Shown: positions 9,230 to 19,112, counted from the first letter of the stretch. The stretch: DNA of 64,000 nt from Schaalia vaccimaxillae DSM 15804 (GCF_000420425.1 NZ_ATUX01000006.1:372001-436000); one strand, 5' to 3'. Made by a program: numbers and translations. Notes: a model not told the origin generated them from the sequence alone.

Positions 9230-10658
9230 GGCCGCCGCTCCACTGATGCGCAAGTCGTTTGACGGCGTCGACAAAAACGTCGCCTCGTTGTCCGTAGTTA
9301 TCGAATTGATCCCACGAGGCGCATGCCGGAGCAAACACCACCGTATCGCCTGGCAAAGACATGGCGACGGCCTCGTTGACCACAGAGAACATCCAATCCT
9401 CGTGGCCATCGACTTCAACGTAAGGCACCTGTGGTGCCCCTGCTCGTAAAGCTGCAAGAGGAGCACTGCGATCAGCGCCGATGACAACGACTCCCCGCAA
9501 TCTTGGTGCGACTTCGGTGACCAGATCCGTGAAATCTTGGCCCTTGGTATCACCGCCAAAGATCCACACTCCTGTGCCAGGAGCCACAGCGGACAATGAT
9601 GCTGCGGCAGCGTGAGCGTTGGTCGCTTTCGAATCGTCAATCCATGTCACATCAGCGGCCTGGGCAACAAAGGCGCGCCGATGTCCTGCCGGACTAAACG
9701 TTCTCAATCCCTCTTCCACAGCTTCAGGCCCCACTCCGTGGGCTCTCGCCAATGCGGCGGCAGCTAGTGCATCCATCATCACGCCCGCAGTTGGACGGTC
9801 ACCGTACGCGTTTTCGAGATCTGCGATGGTGGCAAGTTGGAGTGCTTGTGATCGGCGATTTTCAACGAAGGCTCGATCAATAAGAAGACCCTCAACGATG
9901 CCCAGTTGCGACATATACGGGCTACCTAAGGTGATACCGATGGCCCTGGCGCCCTCCTGGACGTCGGCATTTTCCACCATCTTTTCGATCTGGCGATCGT
10001 CGGCTGGATAGACGCAGGCAACCTTGGTGTTTTCGTAGATGCGAGCCTTATCGGCTGCGTATTCTTCAACGGAACCGTGCCAGTCCAGGTGATCGGAATC
10101 AACGTTGAGGCACACTGATGCCTCCGGTTGAACCGTGAAAGAGGTGTGGAGTTGGAAGCTGGACAATTCGACGGCAAAAACCGTGGCGTCGGAGTCAATT
10201 GCCTCGGTGATCGGGGTTCCAATGTTTCCGACCTCAACGACGTCCTCGCCTGCAGCCGACAGGATTGCCCCGAGCATTCCCACCGTTGTCGTTTTTCCGT
10301 TGGTGCCCGTCACTGTCAGCCAAGGCCGACCGGCGTGAGGCCCTTCCTCTTGGAGGCGCCACGCTAACTCAACTTCTCCCCATACCTGGATTCCTCGCTG
10401 ACGTGCAAGGTCAAAAATGGGAGCATATCCAGGCACACCGGGCGACACAATGATTGTGTCGGGTTCACTTTGGATCACAAGCTCTGCCATTGCCTTGGGG
10501 TCGGCGCACACACTGATCGCAACCTTTGCAACGACGTCTTCGGCCTGTTGCGAAGGATGCGTAGCGTCAAAGGCGGCGACCTCGTGGCCCCTCTTGACGA
10601 GGGCGCGTGCAGCCGCACGTCCGGAAGTCCCCCAACCAATGACGGCGAAGCGGCTCAT
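9213..10658 (-). CDS. murD: UDP-N-acetylmuramoylalanine--D-glutamate ligase MurD
   Basis: Cytoplasmic ATP-dependent ligase adding D-glutamate to UDP-MurNAc-L-Ala. The start is set at MSRFAVIGWGTSG (10658), whose ATG overlaps the mraY stop by 4 bp. The product is 481 residues with an N-terminal nucleotide-binding fold, the ATP loop VTGTNGKTTTVG, a central DSDHLDWH motif and WIDDSKATNAHA in the C-terminal half. The downstream overlap with ftsW implies coupled translation. Confidence 0.96.
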   Translation of the reverse strand: MSRFAVIGWGTSGRAAARALVKRGHEVAAFDATHPSQQAEDVVAKVAISVCADPKAMAELVIQSEPDTIIVSPGVPGYAPIFDLARQRGIQVWGEVELAWRLQEEGPHAGRPWLTVTGTNGKTTTVGMLGAILSAAGEDVVEVGNIGTPITEAIDSDATVFAVELSSFQLHTSFTVQPEASVCLNVDSDHLDWHGSVEEYAADKARIYENTKVACVYPADDRQIEKMVENADVQEGARAIGITLGSPYMSQLGIVEGLLIDRAFVENRRSQALQLATIADLENAYGDRPTAGVMMDALAAAALARAHGVGPEAVEEGLRTFSPAGHRRAFVAQAADVTWIDDSKATNAHAAAASLSAVAPGTGVWIFGGDTKGQDFTDLVTEVAPRLRGVVVIGADRSAPLAALRAGAPQVPYVEVDGHEDWMFSVVNEAVAMSLPGDTVVFAPACASWDQFDNYGQRGDVFVDAVKRLAHQWSGGHDSPA

Positions 10659-11740
10659 ATTCTCGAAACCCATTCTGCGTAGAACAAACCAGCACCCGCG
10701 ACGGCAAAGATCGCAGCCACCAGCCAGAAGCGAATGACGATGGTGGTTTCTTGCCATCCCAGTAACTCAAAATGGTGGTGCAGCGGAGCCATCTTGAACA
10801 CGCGTTTACGGGTCATCTTGAAGACAGAAATCTGGATGACGTCAGACAGAGTGATCACAACGAAGAGGCCACCGACGATAACGGCGAGGAATTCGGTGTT
10901 CGTCAAAATGGACAGACCCGCTACTGCGCCGCCCAATGCGAGAGCTCCGGTATCGCCCATGAAGATGCGGGCCGGCGAGGCATTCCACCACAAGAATCCA
11001 GCAAGGGCACCGATGATGGCAGCGCAAAACACTGCTAAGTCAAGGGGGTCACGCGTCTGATAGCAGGCGGCCACATTATCGGTCACCGTGTGGCAAGCCT
11101 GGATTCTTTGGAAGTACGTAATGAAGGTGTAGGCGCCGAAAACAAAGATTGAGCAGCCAGTAGCCAACCCATCTAAGCCATCCGTCAGATTCACGGCGTT
11201 CGACCATGCGGCTACCAGGAAATTCGTCCAAATCAGGTAGAGAATGCCGCCAATGATGACGCCTGCGAAAGCTAGAGTCACGCCGGTGGGACGGGTCAGC
11301 GAGATCGCCATCGATCCTGGCGTCACACCAAATTCGTTGGGACGAGACAGGGTTGCCCAGCCAAAGACTGACGCTACGGCCACCTGGCCGATGATCTTGC
11401 CAATGGGGTTGAGGCCCAAAGAACGGTGGCGCAAGATCTTGATGCCGTCATCCAGTAGCCCAATGAATCCCAGTCCGACGAAGAGGATCGCCAGGCTGAT
11501 ACCTGACCAGGAGGGACCCGCGCCAGCAATCCACGATCCGATCAGCCAGGCAACGACTGCCGCGAAGATGATGACGATGCCACCCATGGTGGGCGTGCCT
11601 CGTTTGGTCAGGTGCTGAGTGGGCCCGTCCTGACGGATAAATTGACCGTACTCGTGGGACACGAGGAATCGAATGAGCACCGGAGTCAGCAGGATCGATA
11701 GGGCCATTGCGATGACGAAGGCTGCGATCAGACCGATCAT
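10655..11740 (-). CDS. mraY: Phospho-N-acetylmuramoyl-pentapeptide-transferase MraY
   Basis: Integral membrane enzyme that transfers phospho-MurNAc-pentapeptide to undecaprenyl phosphate, forming lipid I. The start at MIGLIAAFVIAM (11740) overlaps the murF stop by 4 bp and gives 361 residues with about ten membrane helices. Signature motifs are RGTPTMGG, NLTDGLDGLATG (catalytic Asp residues), FMGDTGALALGG and LHHHFELLGW. Confidence 0.97.
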   Translation of the reverse strand: MIGLIAAFVIAMALSILLTPVLIRFLVSHEYGQFIRQDGPTQHLTKRGTPTMGGIVIIFAAVVAWLIGSWIAGAGPSWSGISLAILFVGLGFIGLLDDGIKILRHRSLGLNPIGKIIGQVAVASVFGWATLSRPNEFGVTPGSMAISLTRPTGVTLAFAGVIIGGILYLIWTNFLVAAWSNAVNLTDGLDGLATGCSIFVFGAYTFITYFQRIQACHTVTDNVAACYQTRDPLDLAVFCAAIIGALAGFLWWNASPARIFMGDTGALALGGAVAGLSILTNTEFLAVIVGGLFVVITLSDVIQISVFKMTRKRVFKMAPLHHHFELLGWQETTIVIRFWLVAAIFAVAGAGLFYAEWVSRI

Positions 11741-13146
11741 CGGCTGATCCCCCTTTCTTGCAGTGCTTCGGCAACCTGCCACGATCGTGATCCGAAGGAT
11801 CCTTTCACGAGGACGACGCTGGCGTCGACGAGGGCGTCGATCACCGCTTCGACTGCGTCTTGAACGCTGTCGACCGAAATCCCTAGGACGTGAGGTCCCG
11901 CGCCCTCCAAATAGTAAGGAGCGTCAGGTCCGAGCACGACAAGAGTTTCAACTCCGGCCTCGGCCGCCATTATGCCGACCTGACGGTGGGTATCGGCACT
12001 CGCCTCACCGAGTTCGAGCATCTCAGAGAGCATCGCCACTTTGGAACGGCCCTGCCCAATCGACGCTAAAGCCGCCAGCCCAGCTCTCATGGAATCAACA
12101 TTGGCGTTGTATGAATCGTCGATCAAGGTGACTCGGTGGCCGTTGAGTTCAAGGTCTTGAACTGCCATGCGATGCGGAGATAGTGCTTGGGCGTCATTGA
12201 GTGCGCCCACGATTGTTGTCAGATCCATCCCCAGTGCGAGGGCGCCCGCGATTGCAGCTAATGCATTGTGGACGTGGTGGACGCCAACGATCTTTAACGA
12301 CACTTGCGCGAAACCGTCAGGGGTCTCCACGGTGAAAGTAGCGCGGTCCTTGTCATCAAGCTTGATGTCGACAGCTCGAATGTCGGCTTGGCCGGAGGAT
12401 TGGGTGGAAAAGAAAGACACCGGTCCGGTTGCTCGGTCTGCCATCGCTACGACATTGGGATCGTCGGCATTGAGGATTACCGTAGCCCCTGGCCTTGCCC
12501 CTTCAATCAATTCGGCCTTCGCACGCGCGATACCTTCAACTGAGCCAAAGCCCCCCAGGTGGGCATGTCCAACCATTAATTCAATGGCAACATCGGGCGA
12601 GGCGATACTGGTCAAGTACGCGATATGACCTATGCCTGACGCCCCCATTTCCAGGACGAGGTGGCGGGTTGATTCATCGGCGCTGAGTACGGTCAGAGGC
12701 AACCCGACCTCGTTGTTAAAAGACAGCTTGGGCGCGACAGTTGCCGCGTCTTCAGACAGAATCTGAAAAAGAAGATCTTTGGTGGTCGTCTTTCCTGCAG
12801 ATCCTGTCACGGCAATGACATCGAGTCCGTTTCGCGCACGTAGGTCTTCGAGGTGGGCGTGGGCTAAAGCGCCTAGAGCCCGCGTCGAGTCGTCGACAAT
12901 GATCTGAGTAAAATCCTGTCCGTTGGGAAGAGGGACGTCTCTCTCGACAATTGCGGCTACTGCGCCCAATTGGTGTGCCGCCTGCACGTAGTCATGTCCG
13001 TCTGATTGTTCTCCACGGCGCGCGATGTAGAGCGATCCTTTGCCAGCAAGCCTGGAATCGGTCACAACCGTGCCATTGACGCAGATGTCGGGTCCCACGA
13101 TGGTTCCATTGACTGCTTCGGCGATCCATTGAATCGACCGTTGCAT
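11737..13146 (-). CDS. murF: UDP-N-acetylmuramoyl-tripeptide--D-alanyl-D-alanine ligase MurF
   Basis: Cytoplasmic ligase that adds D-Ala-D-Ala to the UDP-MurNAc-tripeptide, the last soluble precursor step. The start is set at MQRSIQWIAEAV (13146), which has AAGGAGG a few bases upstream; the open frame extends to 13185 without a better site. The product is 469 residues with the ATP loop VTGSAGKTTTKD and the C-terminal Mur ligase domain. The preceding gene is ftsI, only 48 bases away; murE, which usually intervenes, is absent. Confidence 0.96.
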   Translation of the reverse strand: MQRSIQWIAEAVNGTIVGPDICVNGTVVTDSRLAGKGSLYIARRGEQSDGHDYVQAAHQLGAVAAIVERDVPLPNGQDFTQIIVDDSTRALGALAHAHLEDLRARNGLDVIAVTGSAGKTTTKDLLFQILSEDAATVAPKLSFNNEVGLPLTVLSADESTRHLVLEMGASGIGHIAYLTSIASPDVAIELMVGHAHLGGFGSVEGIARAKAELIEGARPGATVILNADDPNVVAMADRATGPVSFFSTQSSGQADIRAVDIKLDDKDRATFTVETPDGFAQVSLKIVGVHHVHNALAAIAGALALGMDLTTIVGALNDAQALSPHRMAVQDLELNGHRVTLIDDSYNANVDSMRAGLAALASIGQGRSKVAMLSEMLELGEASADTHRQVGIMAAEAGVETLVVLGPDAPYYLEGAGPHVLGISVDSVQDAVEAVIDALVDASVVLVKGSFGSRSWQVAEALQERGISR

Positions 13147-13194
13147 ATTTCCTCCTTCAGGGCTACGCCCTTTTCTGCCTGGCATCGGTGGTCC

Positions 13195-14928
13195 TCACGG
13201 CGTGGTCGGGTAAAGGTCGGCTTTTTGCGACGAGGCCGGAATCCCCAAGTTACGCACTGCTTCTAGCGCTACGTCGCCAAAGAGAGGCGCTGATGAGTCA
13301 GATGAAATGTAGGCAACTTTCGGGTTGTAAAGCACGACGGAAATAGCGAGCCGAGGCTGATCGGCAGGAATAATACCTGCGGTGGTTGACACAATGCCCG
13401 AGGCGTTTCCGACAACAATGTCAGCGGTGCCAGTCTTCACGCCCACCCGGTATCCGGGAACCTTAGCTGTGCCTGCGGTGCCGATCTCATCTTCGACAAC
13501 CGACTCCATCATTTTGAGAAGAGCCTTGGAATGGTCTGCACTCATCACTTGAACGGGCTCGCGTTCTTCAGGCACTCCGTATGTTCCATCCGCGTTCGTC
13601 CATGACTTGATAAGTGTTGGATCCAGGCGGACACCACCATTACCGATCGTGGCCATTACTGACGCTTCTTGCAGGGCGGTCATCATGTAGGCCTGTCCAA
13701 ACATATTGACGTATCTGTCTCGCCCGACCCAGTTATGCCAGTCGTAGACCAAGCCCTCCGATTCGCCGGCCAGTTCAATACCCGTGCTCTGGCCGAGCCC
13801 AAAGGCTTTGAACATGTTGTACCGCTGCTCGTCACTGACGGTTTGGCCGATTAAGACGGTTCCGGTGTTAGAGGATTCAGCGAGGATTCCAGTGGCGGTG
13901 AGGGTTTGTCCTTCATGCTCATGAAAGTCTGTAATTTCTCCACCGGCATCCGGATAGTCCAGAGAATACGGGACCTGGAAAGTGGTGGTCGGTGTGATGG
14001 TATCGGCTTCTAGCGCTGCGGCGAAGGTCAAAACTTTGCCCACTGAGCCAGGTTCGAAAGCGTATTGGACGGCTGCCACCGGCTGAGGATTTGCGTTATC
14101 GGGAACCGTGGATCCAGAGTCCGCCATCACCAGGACTTGAGCCGTAGAGATGTCCTGGATGACGATGGCTCCCCATTCGGCCTGGTGCTTTTCGACGCGG
14201 GCGTCAAGGAGGTCTTGGACGAGATGCTGGAGGTCAGCGTGGAGTGTCAAGCCCAAGGATCCCCCGTCGAGGGGTTCGGTGATGGTTTTTTTGCCCCCGG
14301 GCATGATCGCCCCGTTGGGCGAGATTTCGAAGGCTTCTTCTCCGGGAGTTCCTTTGAGTAGGGATTCGTACTGAGATTCCAATCCGGACGACCCCACTCC
14401 TTCAGCGTTGACCGTTCCGATCACCGGAGCCGCGACATTGCCGTTGGGATAGGTTCGTTCATAGACGGACTCCCATTCGATTCCGTAAATGTTAAGCGCG
14501 TTAATTTTTCGGTAGGTCACAGCATCGACATTGCGTGCGATGTATTGGTACGTCGACTCTCCTACGAGGGCGCCGCCAAGTTCGGCCTCGTCCATGTCAA
14601 GTAGGTCAGCGAGTTGACGTGCGGCTTCTGCCGGCCCTCGTCCAACTACTTCCCCGTCCTCGTCGTAATGGACGTAGGAGCGGATGTTGATCTGGTTTGC
14701 CGCAATGTCATAGGTAAGGATCGAATCGGCCAGAACAACACCCGTCGCATCCGTGATGGCGCCACGTTTGGCAGCGACCAAAGACTTGTCGGTGCGGACC
14801 GCTTCACCTTCGGCGGCCAACTGCGGACCTTGGACGATCTGAATCTGAATGAGGCGCAGAGCGCACAGGCTCAGCACGAAGCAGAAGATCCCGAGAATCC
14901 AGCGTGAGCGTTTGACTTTGCTCGTCAC
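13195..14928 (-). CDS. ftsI: Septal penicillin-binding protein FtsI / PBP3 (PbpB)
   Basis: Class B penicillin-binding protein, the D,D-transpeptidase that cross-links septal peptidoglycan together with FtsW. The 577-residue protein has one N-terminal membrane helix (about 9-30), a dimerisation/pedestal domain (about 45-220) and a transpeptidase domain. Its active-site motifs are all present: SVGK at 295-298 (Ser295 nucleophile), SSNTGT as the SxN motif, and KTGTA. It follows the ftsL-like gene and precedes murF. Confidence 0.96.
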   Translation of the reverse strand: MTSKVKRSRWILGIFCFVLSLCALRLIQIQIVQGPQLAAEGEAVRTDKSLVAAKRGAITDATGVVLADSILTYDIAANQINIRSYVHYDEDGEVVGRGPAEAARQLADLLDMDEAELGGALVGESTYQYIARNVDAVTYRKINALNIYGIEWESVYERTYPNGNVAAPVIGTVNAEGVGSSGLESQYESLLKGTPGEEAFEISPNGAIMPGGKKTITEPLDGGSLGLTLHADLQHLVQDLLDARVEKHQAEWGAIVIQDISTAQVLVMADSGSTVPDNANPQPVAAVQYAFEPGSVGKVLTFAAALEADTITPTTTFQVPYSLDYPDAGGEITDFHEHEGQTLTATGILAESSNTGTVLIGQTVSDEQRYNMFKAFGLGQSTGIELAGESEGLVYDWHNWVGRDRYVNMFGQAYMMTALQEASVMATIGNGGVRLDPTLIKSWTNADGTYGVPEEREPVQVMSADHSKALLKMMESVVEDEIGTAGTAKVPGYRVGVKTGTADIVVGNASGIVSTTAGIIPADQPRLAISVVLYNPKVAYISSDSSAPLFGDVALEAVRNLGIPASSQKADLYPTTP

Positions 14929-14944
14929 TACCGATCCTCCTCAT

Positions 14945-15340
14945 TCACTGCGCGGGGGCGCCGCCTTCGACGGTACCTGTGCCCAGGGTAATGAATCCTG
15001 TCTGCCCCGCGGGGACCATGCCGTTATTGAGCGCTGCTTCCTTAAGTTTGACAGGCGAGGCAGCTTCTTCAATCTGTGCCTGCATCGTCCAAGCTTGGGC
15101 GTCTAATTCATTGAGGATCAGCTGCTGTTCGCGAATCTCGAAAGAAGTTTGTGCCATCCGAGTGTTCAGGACCATGGAAAGAATCACAGCTGCCAAAACA
15201 ACAACGATGGCAAGGAATGCGACAGGCAGGAATGACCGAGTCGCCCGACCTTCGCCTTCAATGACCCGCAGGCGTCGCGCTTCATCATGGAGGCGCTCGG
15301 GGCGCGAGGCCGGACGCGTAGCAGCAGATGCGGCACTCAT
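14945..15340 (-). CDS. ftsL: FtsL-like septum formation protein
   Basis: Small bitopic protein of 131 residues: basic cytoplasmic N-terminus, a membrane helix at about 39-60, and a short extracytoplasmic coiled coil (about 62-105) followed by a Gly/Thr-rich tail. This topology and its position between rsmH and ftsI identify it as the FtsL-type divisome component that pairs with FtsB/FtsQ and activates FtsWI. The ATG at 15340 overlaps the rsmH stop by 4 bp; an in-frame ATG at 15355 is an alternative. Sequence similarity within the family is weak, so the symbol rests on context. Confidence 0.85.
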   Translation of the reverse strand: MSAASAATRPASRPERLHDEARRLRVIEGEGRATRSFLPVAFLAIVVVLAAVILSMVLNTRMAQTSFEIREQQLILNELDAQAWTMQAQIEEAASPVKLKEAALNNGMVPAGQTGFITLGTGTVEGGAPAQ

Positions 15341-16317
15341 GTGAGGTCCTTCCATTGGCGGATCAGTTCAGCTCCACGCAGTCGCACGGAAGCGGATCGA
15401 GGGTTGTGGGCAAGTTCTTCTTCGTGGGCGCGCTCAGCGCCTCGGGTCAAGAGGCGAACGCTGGGGCGCATTTCTTCGGGGATCACCGGTAGTCCCGCTG
15501 GTGCGTTGTCGGTAGAAGCGCGGCGGAAGACGTCTTTAACAATGCGGTCCTCCAGTGATTGGTAGGACTCAATGACAAGCCGGCCACCAATTCGCAAGCA
15601 CGCTAATGCGCGGGGTACAGCGTCTTCGAGGATGCGCAATTCGTCATTGACGGCAATACGCAGCGCCTGGAACGTTCGCTTGGCTGGGTTTCCGCCGGTT
15701 CGCCGGGCGGGCGCGGGGATGGCTTCTTTGACGATGTCGACGAGTTGTCCCGTGCGGGTGAGCGGGTCGGTTGCTCGTCTTTGGACAATGATTCGAGCGA
15801 TACGCGAGGCGAATTTTTCTTCTCCGTAGACGCGCAGAATCCGAGCTAGTTCTTTCTCGTCAGCCTTGGCAAGAAGTTCAGCGGCGCTCAATCCGACAGT
15901 GGGATTCATCCGCATATCAAGCGGAGCGTCATGAGCGTAGGAAAATCCTCGCTCGACCTCGTCAAGTTGGAGGCTGGACACCCCCAGGTCCATGAGAACG
16001 GCATCGACGCTATGTTCGCGTCCGAATTGGCTGGCGACCTCATCAATGTGGTCGTAGGTGGTATGCACGGCGATGAAACGGTCACCAAAAGTGGCCAGTC
16101 TTTGACCAGCTAGGGCGATCGCATCAGGGTCGCGATCAATCCCAATCACTCGTGTATTGGGGAATCGCTTGAGCGCCGCCTCGGTGTGTCCTCCCATTCC
16201 TAGGGTCGCGTCGATGAGGAGAGCTTCGGGGCGGTCGAGGGCGGGAGCAAGCATGTCGAGACATTCGTCCAGGAGCACGGGAATGTGCAGATCGGCGGCG
16301 TGGCGCTCGTTGCCCAT
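15337..16317 (-). CDS. rsmH: 16S rRNA (cytosine-1402-N4)-methyltransferase RsmH
   Basis: SAM-dependent methyltransferase (formerly MraW) that modifies C1402 in the ribosomal decoding centre. The start is placed at [18 protein letters not shown] (16317), with AAGGAGG upstream. The 326-residue product contains the SAM-binding motif [12 protein letters not shown], the [13 protein letters not shown] motif, MRMNP and the [14 protein letters not shown] signature. It is the second gene of the dcw cluster. Confidence 0.96.
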   Translation of the reverse strand: MGNERHAADLHIPVLLDECLDMLAPALDRPEALLIDATLGMGGHTEAALKRFPNTRVIGIDRDPDAIALAGQRLATFGDRFIAVHTTYDHIDEVASQFGREHSVDAVLMDLGVSSLQLDEVERGFSYAHDAPLDMRMNPTVGLSAAELLAKADEKELARILRVYGEEKFASRIARIIVQRRATDPLTRTGQLVDIVKEAIPAPARRTGGNPAKRTFQALRIAVNDELRILEDAVPRALACLRIGGRLVIESYQSLEDRIVKDVFRRASTDNAPAGLPVIPEEMRPSVRLLTRGAERAHEEELAHNPRSASVRLRGAELIRQWKDLT

Positions 16318-16436
16318 GCGTCCTCCTTGACTGTCTTGTCGCACGTGAGATGCGATCCGTCTTGCCAGGTCCCCAACCGTGCTCCGCCATCGGGGAAGTG
16401 ATGTCGGAACAGCGGGCGGAGACCTGCCAGTACGGG

Positions 16437-16868
16437 TCAGAACATCCCGGGGATGATTTCGTCTGCTGTATTTGAGAAGACCTCTTCTTGGACTGCGAGG
16501 TATTCGCGCCAAGATTCGGAGTTCCAGATCTCAGCCCGCGAACCCGCACCAATGACGGTGAGCTCACGATCGAGACCTGCGTAGGCCCTCAAGTCCGCAG
16601 GGACGCTGATACGCCCCTGCTTGTCGGGAACCTCTTTGTAGGCGCCCGAGAGCATGACTCGGATCCAATCGCGCGCCTGCTTGGACGACAGGGGTGCGCG
16701 ACGCAGTTCTGCGGTCATGCCTTCGAACTCCGCTGCTGGGAACGCATAAATGCAGTGTTCCTGGCCACGGGTGAGGACGATGCCGCCCTCCATGTCGTCA
16801 CGGAATCGGGCAGGCAAGAACATGCGCCCTTTGTCATCGAGCTTTGGCTCGTAGGTACCCAGGAACAT
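16437..16868 (-). CDS. mraZ: Transcriptional regulator MraZ
   Basis: First gene of the dcw cluster. MraZ forms ring-shaped oligomers with SpoVT/AbrB-like folds and binds repeated boxes in its own promoter to control the operon. The 143-residue protein starts [20 protein letters not shown] and contains two copies of the family motif, DKGRMFLPA and [13 protein letters not shown]. An AAGG-type ribosome-binding site precedes the ATG. Candidate MraZ boxes lie immediately upstream. Confidence 0.96.
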   Translation of the reverse strand: MFLGTYEPKLDDKGRMFLPARFRDDMEGGIVLTRGQEHCIYAFPAAEFEGMTAELRRAPLSSKQARDWIRVMLSGAYKEVPDKQGRISVPADLRAYAGLDRELTVIGAGSRAEIWNSESWREYLAVQEEVFSNTADEIIPGMF

Positions 16869-16890
16869 GTTTCACCGCCTTCCCCCGCTC

Positions 16891-16930
16891 AACACGTTCC
16901 CCCACTTTAACCCACCCATTGCCATAATTA
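16891..16930 (-). promoter_or_regulatory. MraZ-box-like repeat array and candidate dcw promoter
   Basis: On the minus strand TGGG occurs at 16918, 16914 and 16904, followed by TGTT at 16894. The last three are spaced exactly 10 bp apart, matching the TGGGN-N5 direct-repeat pattern described for E. coli MraZ; the middle box also reads AAAGTGG, the core reported for mollicute MraZ. A TAATTA hexamer (16925-16930) just upstream could be the -10, with TGGTTA 17 bp further. Repeats are seen; binding is inferred. Confidence 0.6.
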
Positions 16931-17295
16931 CAGCGAAACTCCGAAAATAACCAGACTATTTTTCTGAACTTTCGGCTTTAACACTAGCCTTTTCCTGGTG
17001 GAGGAAAGTGGGGAGATTTTTCACGATTTGCGCAAGAAACTGAGTTCTCTACACGAGCACTCTGCCCCGAAGTTCCACTGAAGCCACTCTCAACAGCGTT
17101 CAACCATGAACTAGTGGCGCCGCCGAATAACGATCAGCGCATCTGTGGAGGAAGATGGGGAACACAAAGTGGCACCCACGGTGCAAGCCCAGAATCATCT
17201 CGGCCCACCAAACTGGTATCTACCGCCCCTGTCGCACTAGGCAAGCGCACGCCTCCATAAATTCGACGCACTTGCACTCGCCCATCTGAGGACAC
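16931..17295. other. Intergenic spacer upstream of mraZ
   Basis: No convincing gene. A second TGG-rich cluster on the plus strand (16996-17014) has TGGA and TGGG exactly 10 bp apart and includes AAAGTGG, opposite in orientation to the MraZ-box array near mraZ. Another AAAGTGG occurs near 17169. Otherwise I see nothing in this stretch. Confidence 0.4.
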
Positions 17296-17327
17296 AAAAA
17301 CGGGCACGGCCCCAAAGCCATGCCCGT
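17296..17327 (-). terminator. Rho-independent terminator downstream of the DUF3040 gene
   Basis: An 11-bp stem (17300-17310 with 17317-17327, one G-U pair in minus-strand RNA) and 6-nt loop, followed on the minus strand by a run of five T. It isolates the dinB/DUF3040 side from the dcw cluster. Confidence 0.85.
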
Positions 17328-17363
17328 CATTTCACTGGTGGCATCACCAGCACAAAGAGTCTG

Positions 17364-17792
17364 TCAGTCTGACTGGCGCCTCTCATCCCAACGCCGTTCC
17401 TGATCCTCGATAAAGCTACGCCACGATGACGATTCCTCTTTTTTAGCGGAACCACCTTCACCAGATCGAGCCTGGAGCGGCCGATTGATGCGCTGCGTTT
17501 TCACAGGAGTCAACGCAAGCAGAATCCCCCCGACCATGAGCGCGAAAGCAACGACTCCCATCAGGATCGACCAGACCGAGTAACCCAGACTCACCGCACC
17601 AACAAGAGCCAACAAACCCACAACTGCCAGCGCACCACCAGCAGCCATCCGGCGAACTGATACAACGCCACTCTTCTTCGGAGTTTCAAACGCTGGCGCG
17701 GAGGTCATTTTTGACGCCAAATCCGGATCGCCTTGGCGCAGGTTCTCTTCCATTTGGGCGAGAACCTGTTTCTCATATTCAGAAAGAGCCAC
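17364..17792 (-). CDS. DUF3040 domain membrane protein
   Basis: Actinobacterial protein of unknown function with the typical DUF3040 start MALSEYEKQVLAQMEENL, two hydrophobic segments (about 48-68 and 72-92) and a charged C-terminal tail; 142 residues. DUF3040 genes often lie near dinB or just upstream of mraZ in actinobacteria, as here. It follows dinB by 35 bases and ends at a strong terminator. No biochemical role is known to me. Confidence 0.85.
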   Translation of the reverse strand: MALSEYEKQVLAQMEENLRQGDPDLASKMTSAPAFETPKKSGVVSVRRMAAGGALAVVGLLALVGAVSLGYSVWSILMGVVAFALMVGGILLALTPVKTQRINRPLQARSGEGGSAKKEESSSWRSFIEDQERRWDERRQSD

Positions 17793-17827
17793 AATGCACC
17801 TCCTTTTGTCGGGTCGACACGCTCAGT

Positions 17828-19078
17828 CTAGTGCGATTCTGACCCCAACCGCGAAATACGCTGGTCAGTGCCCGATAGTAGAGACGCCGGCGCAATCGCC
17901 TGAGGTCCAAACTTGCGAACAACTCGGTCCATTGCGCGCTCGGCCTCGGTCGGCTTCTCGTCCTGATCCAGTGTCACCGCAACCCCGCTGGATCGAGGTT
18001 GAAGAGATTCAACGCGTACGCCAAAGAGGCGAACCCCAGATGTCGGCATCGCTTCCTTATCGAAGAGAGAACGCGCTGCCTGCGCGATATCGCGCCCCAG
18101 ATCTGTGGGAACAGAAAGCGTGACAGACCTGGTGATTGTATGGAAGTCTCCATCCCTCATTTTGATACCAACAGTCCACGCCACCATGTCACCTGTGCGC
18201 AGCCGCTGAGCGCACTCATGGGAGGCCTCAAGAATGAAGCGTTCGATGTGTGCACGTGAGCGCACATCGTGACTAAAGGTCTTCTCAGTGCCCATAGATT
18301 TTTCACGTCCTGCGGGGCGAACTGGTCGCGGATCAATCCCCCAAGCAAGATCGTGTAGCTGATGGGCGTGGGCACTTCCTAACAATCTGGCGGCGCGAGA
18401 AATTGGCAAGTGAGCCAGATCCCCGATGGTAACAACGCCTTCTCTGTCAAGAATCTTCTGGGTTTTTCCACCCACTCCCCACAATGCTCCCACGGGAAGC
18501 CCGTGAAGAAACTGGGTTGTGGATGCAGCCGGCACCAAAAGCAACCCATCGGGTTTTGCATTCGATGAGGCAATCTTGGCAACGGATTTTGTTGAGGCAA
18601 TACCAACGGATGCAGGTAGTCCTACTTCTTGTCTGACCTGCCTACGAATCATCTTGGCGATCTCAACCGAAGACCCGAGACGCCGAAGAGCACCCGTCAC
18701 GTCCAAGAAAGCTTCGTCAATACTGACTTTTTCCACCTGCGGAGTGATGCCTGCCAGCACATTCATGACCCGCCGCGAATACTGCGAGTACACGCCCCTG
18801 GACCCCGCAACAACACGAGCTTGCGGACACAAAGCCCGGGCACGAGCCATGGGCATACCAGCTCGCACGCCGGCCGCCCGAGCCTCGTATGTTGCAGACG
18901 TCACGACTCCACGCATGCCGGTGCCACCAACAAGAATCGGATGTCCCACCAAGGAGGGATCCTCAAGCATTTCAACCTGCGCGAAGAACGAATCCATGTC
19001 AATGTGCAAGATATTCGCACCCGTGTCGTCACTGCCCCAGTTCCGCCGGACACGCGCATCGCGGGGAGCGTTCGACAT
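17828..19078 (-). CDS. dinB: DNA polymerase IV (Y-family)
   Basis: Error-prone translesion polymerase. The 416-residue protein has the catalytic palm motifs HIDMDSFFAQVE (about 25-36) and KVSIDEAFLDVTG, the finger motif YEARAAGVRAGMP, helix-hairpin-helix elements around LWGVGGKTQKIL, and a little-finger domain. AGGAGG precedes the ATG at 19078. I do not see an SOS box in the 47-bp divergent gap to the next gene, so SOS control is not evident. Confidence 0.94.
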   Translation of the reverse strand: MSNAPRDARVRRNWGSDDTGANILHIDMDSFFAQVEMLEDPSLVGHPILVGGTGMRGVVTSATYEARAAGVRAGMPMARARALCPQARVVAGSRGVYSQYSRRVMNVLAGITPQVEKVSIDEAFLDVTGALRRLGSSVEIAKMIRRQVRQEVGLPASVGIASTKSVAKIASSNAKPDGLLLVPAASTTQFLHGLPVGALWGVGGKTQKILDREGVVTIGDLAHLPISRAARLLGSAHAHQLHDLAWGIDPRPVRPAGREKSMGTEKTFSHDVRSRAHIERFILEASHECAQRLRTGDMVAWTVGIKMRDGDFHTITRSVTLSVPTDLGRDIAQAARSLFDKEAMPTSGVRLFGVRVESLQPRSSGVAVTLDQDEKPTEAERAMDRVVRKFGPQAIAPASLLSGTDQRISRLGSESH

Positions 19079-19112
19079 GTCTCCTCCTCTGCCTCGCTTG
19101 GAGCTCTATAGC

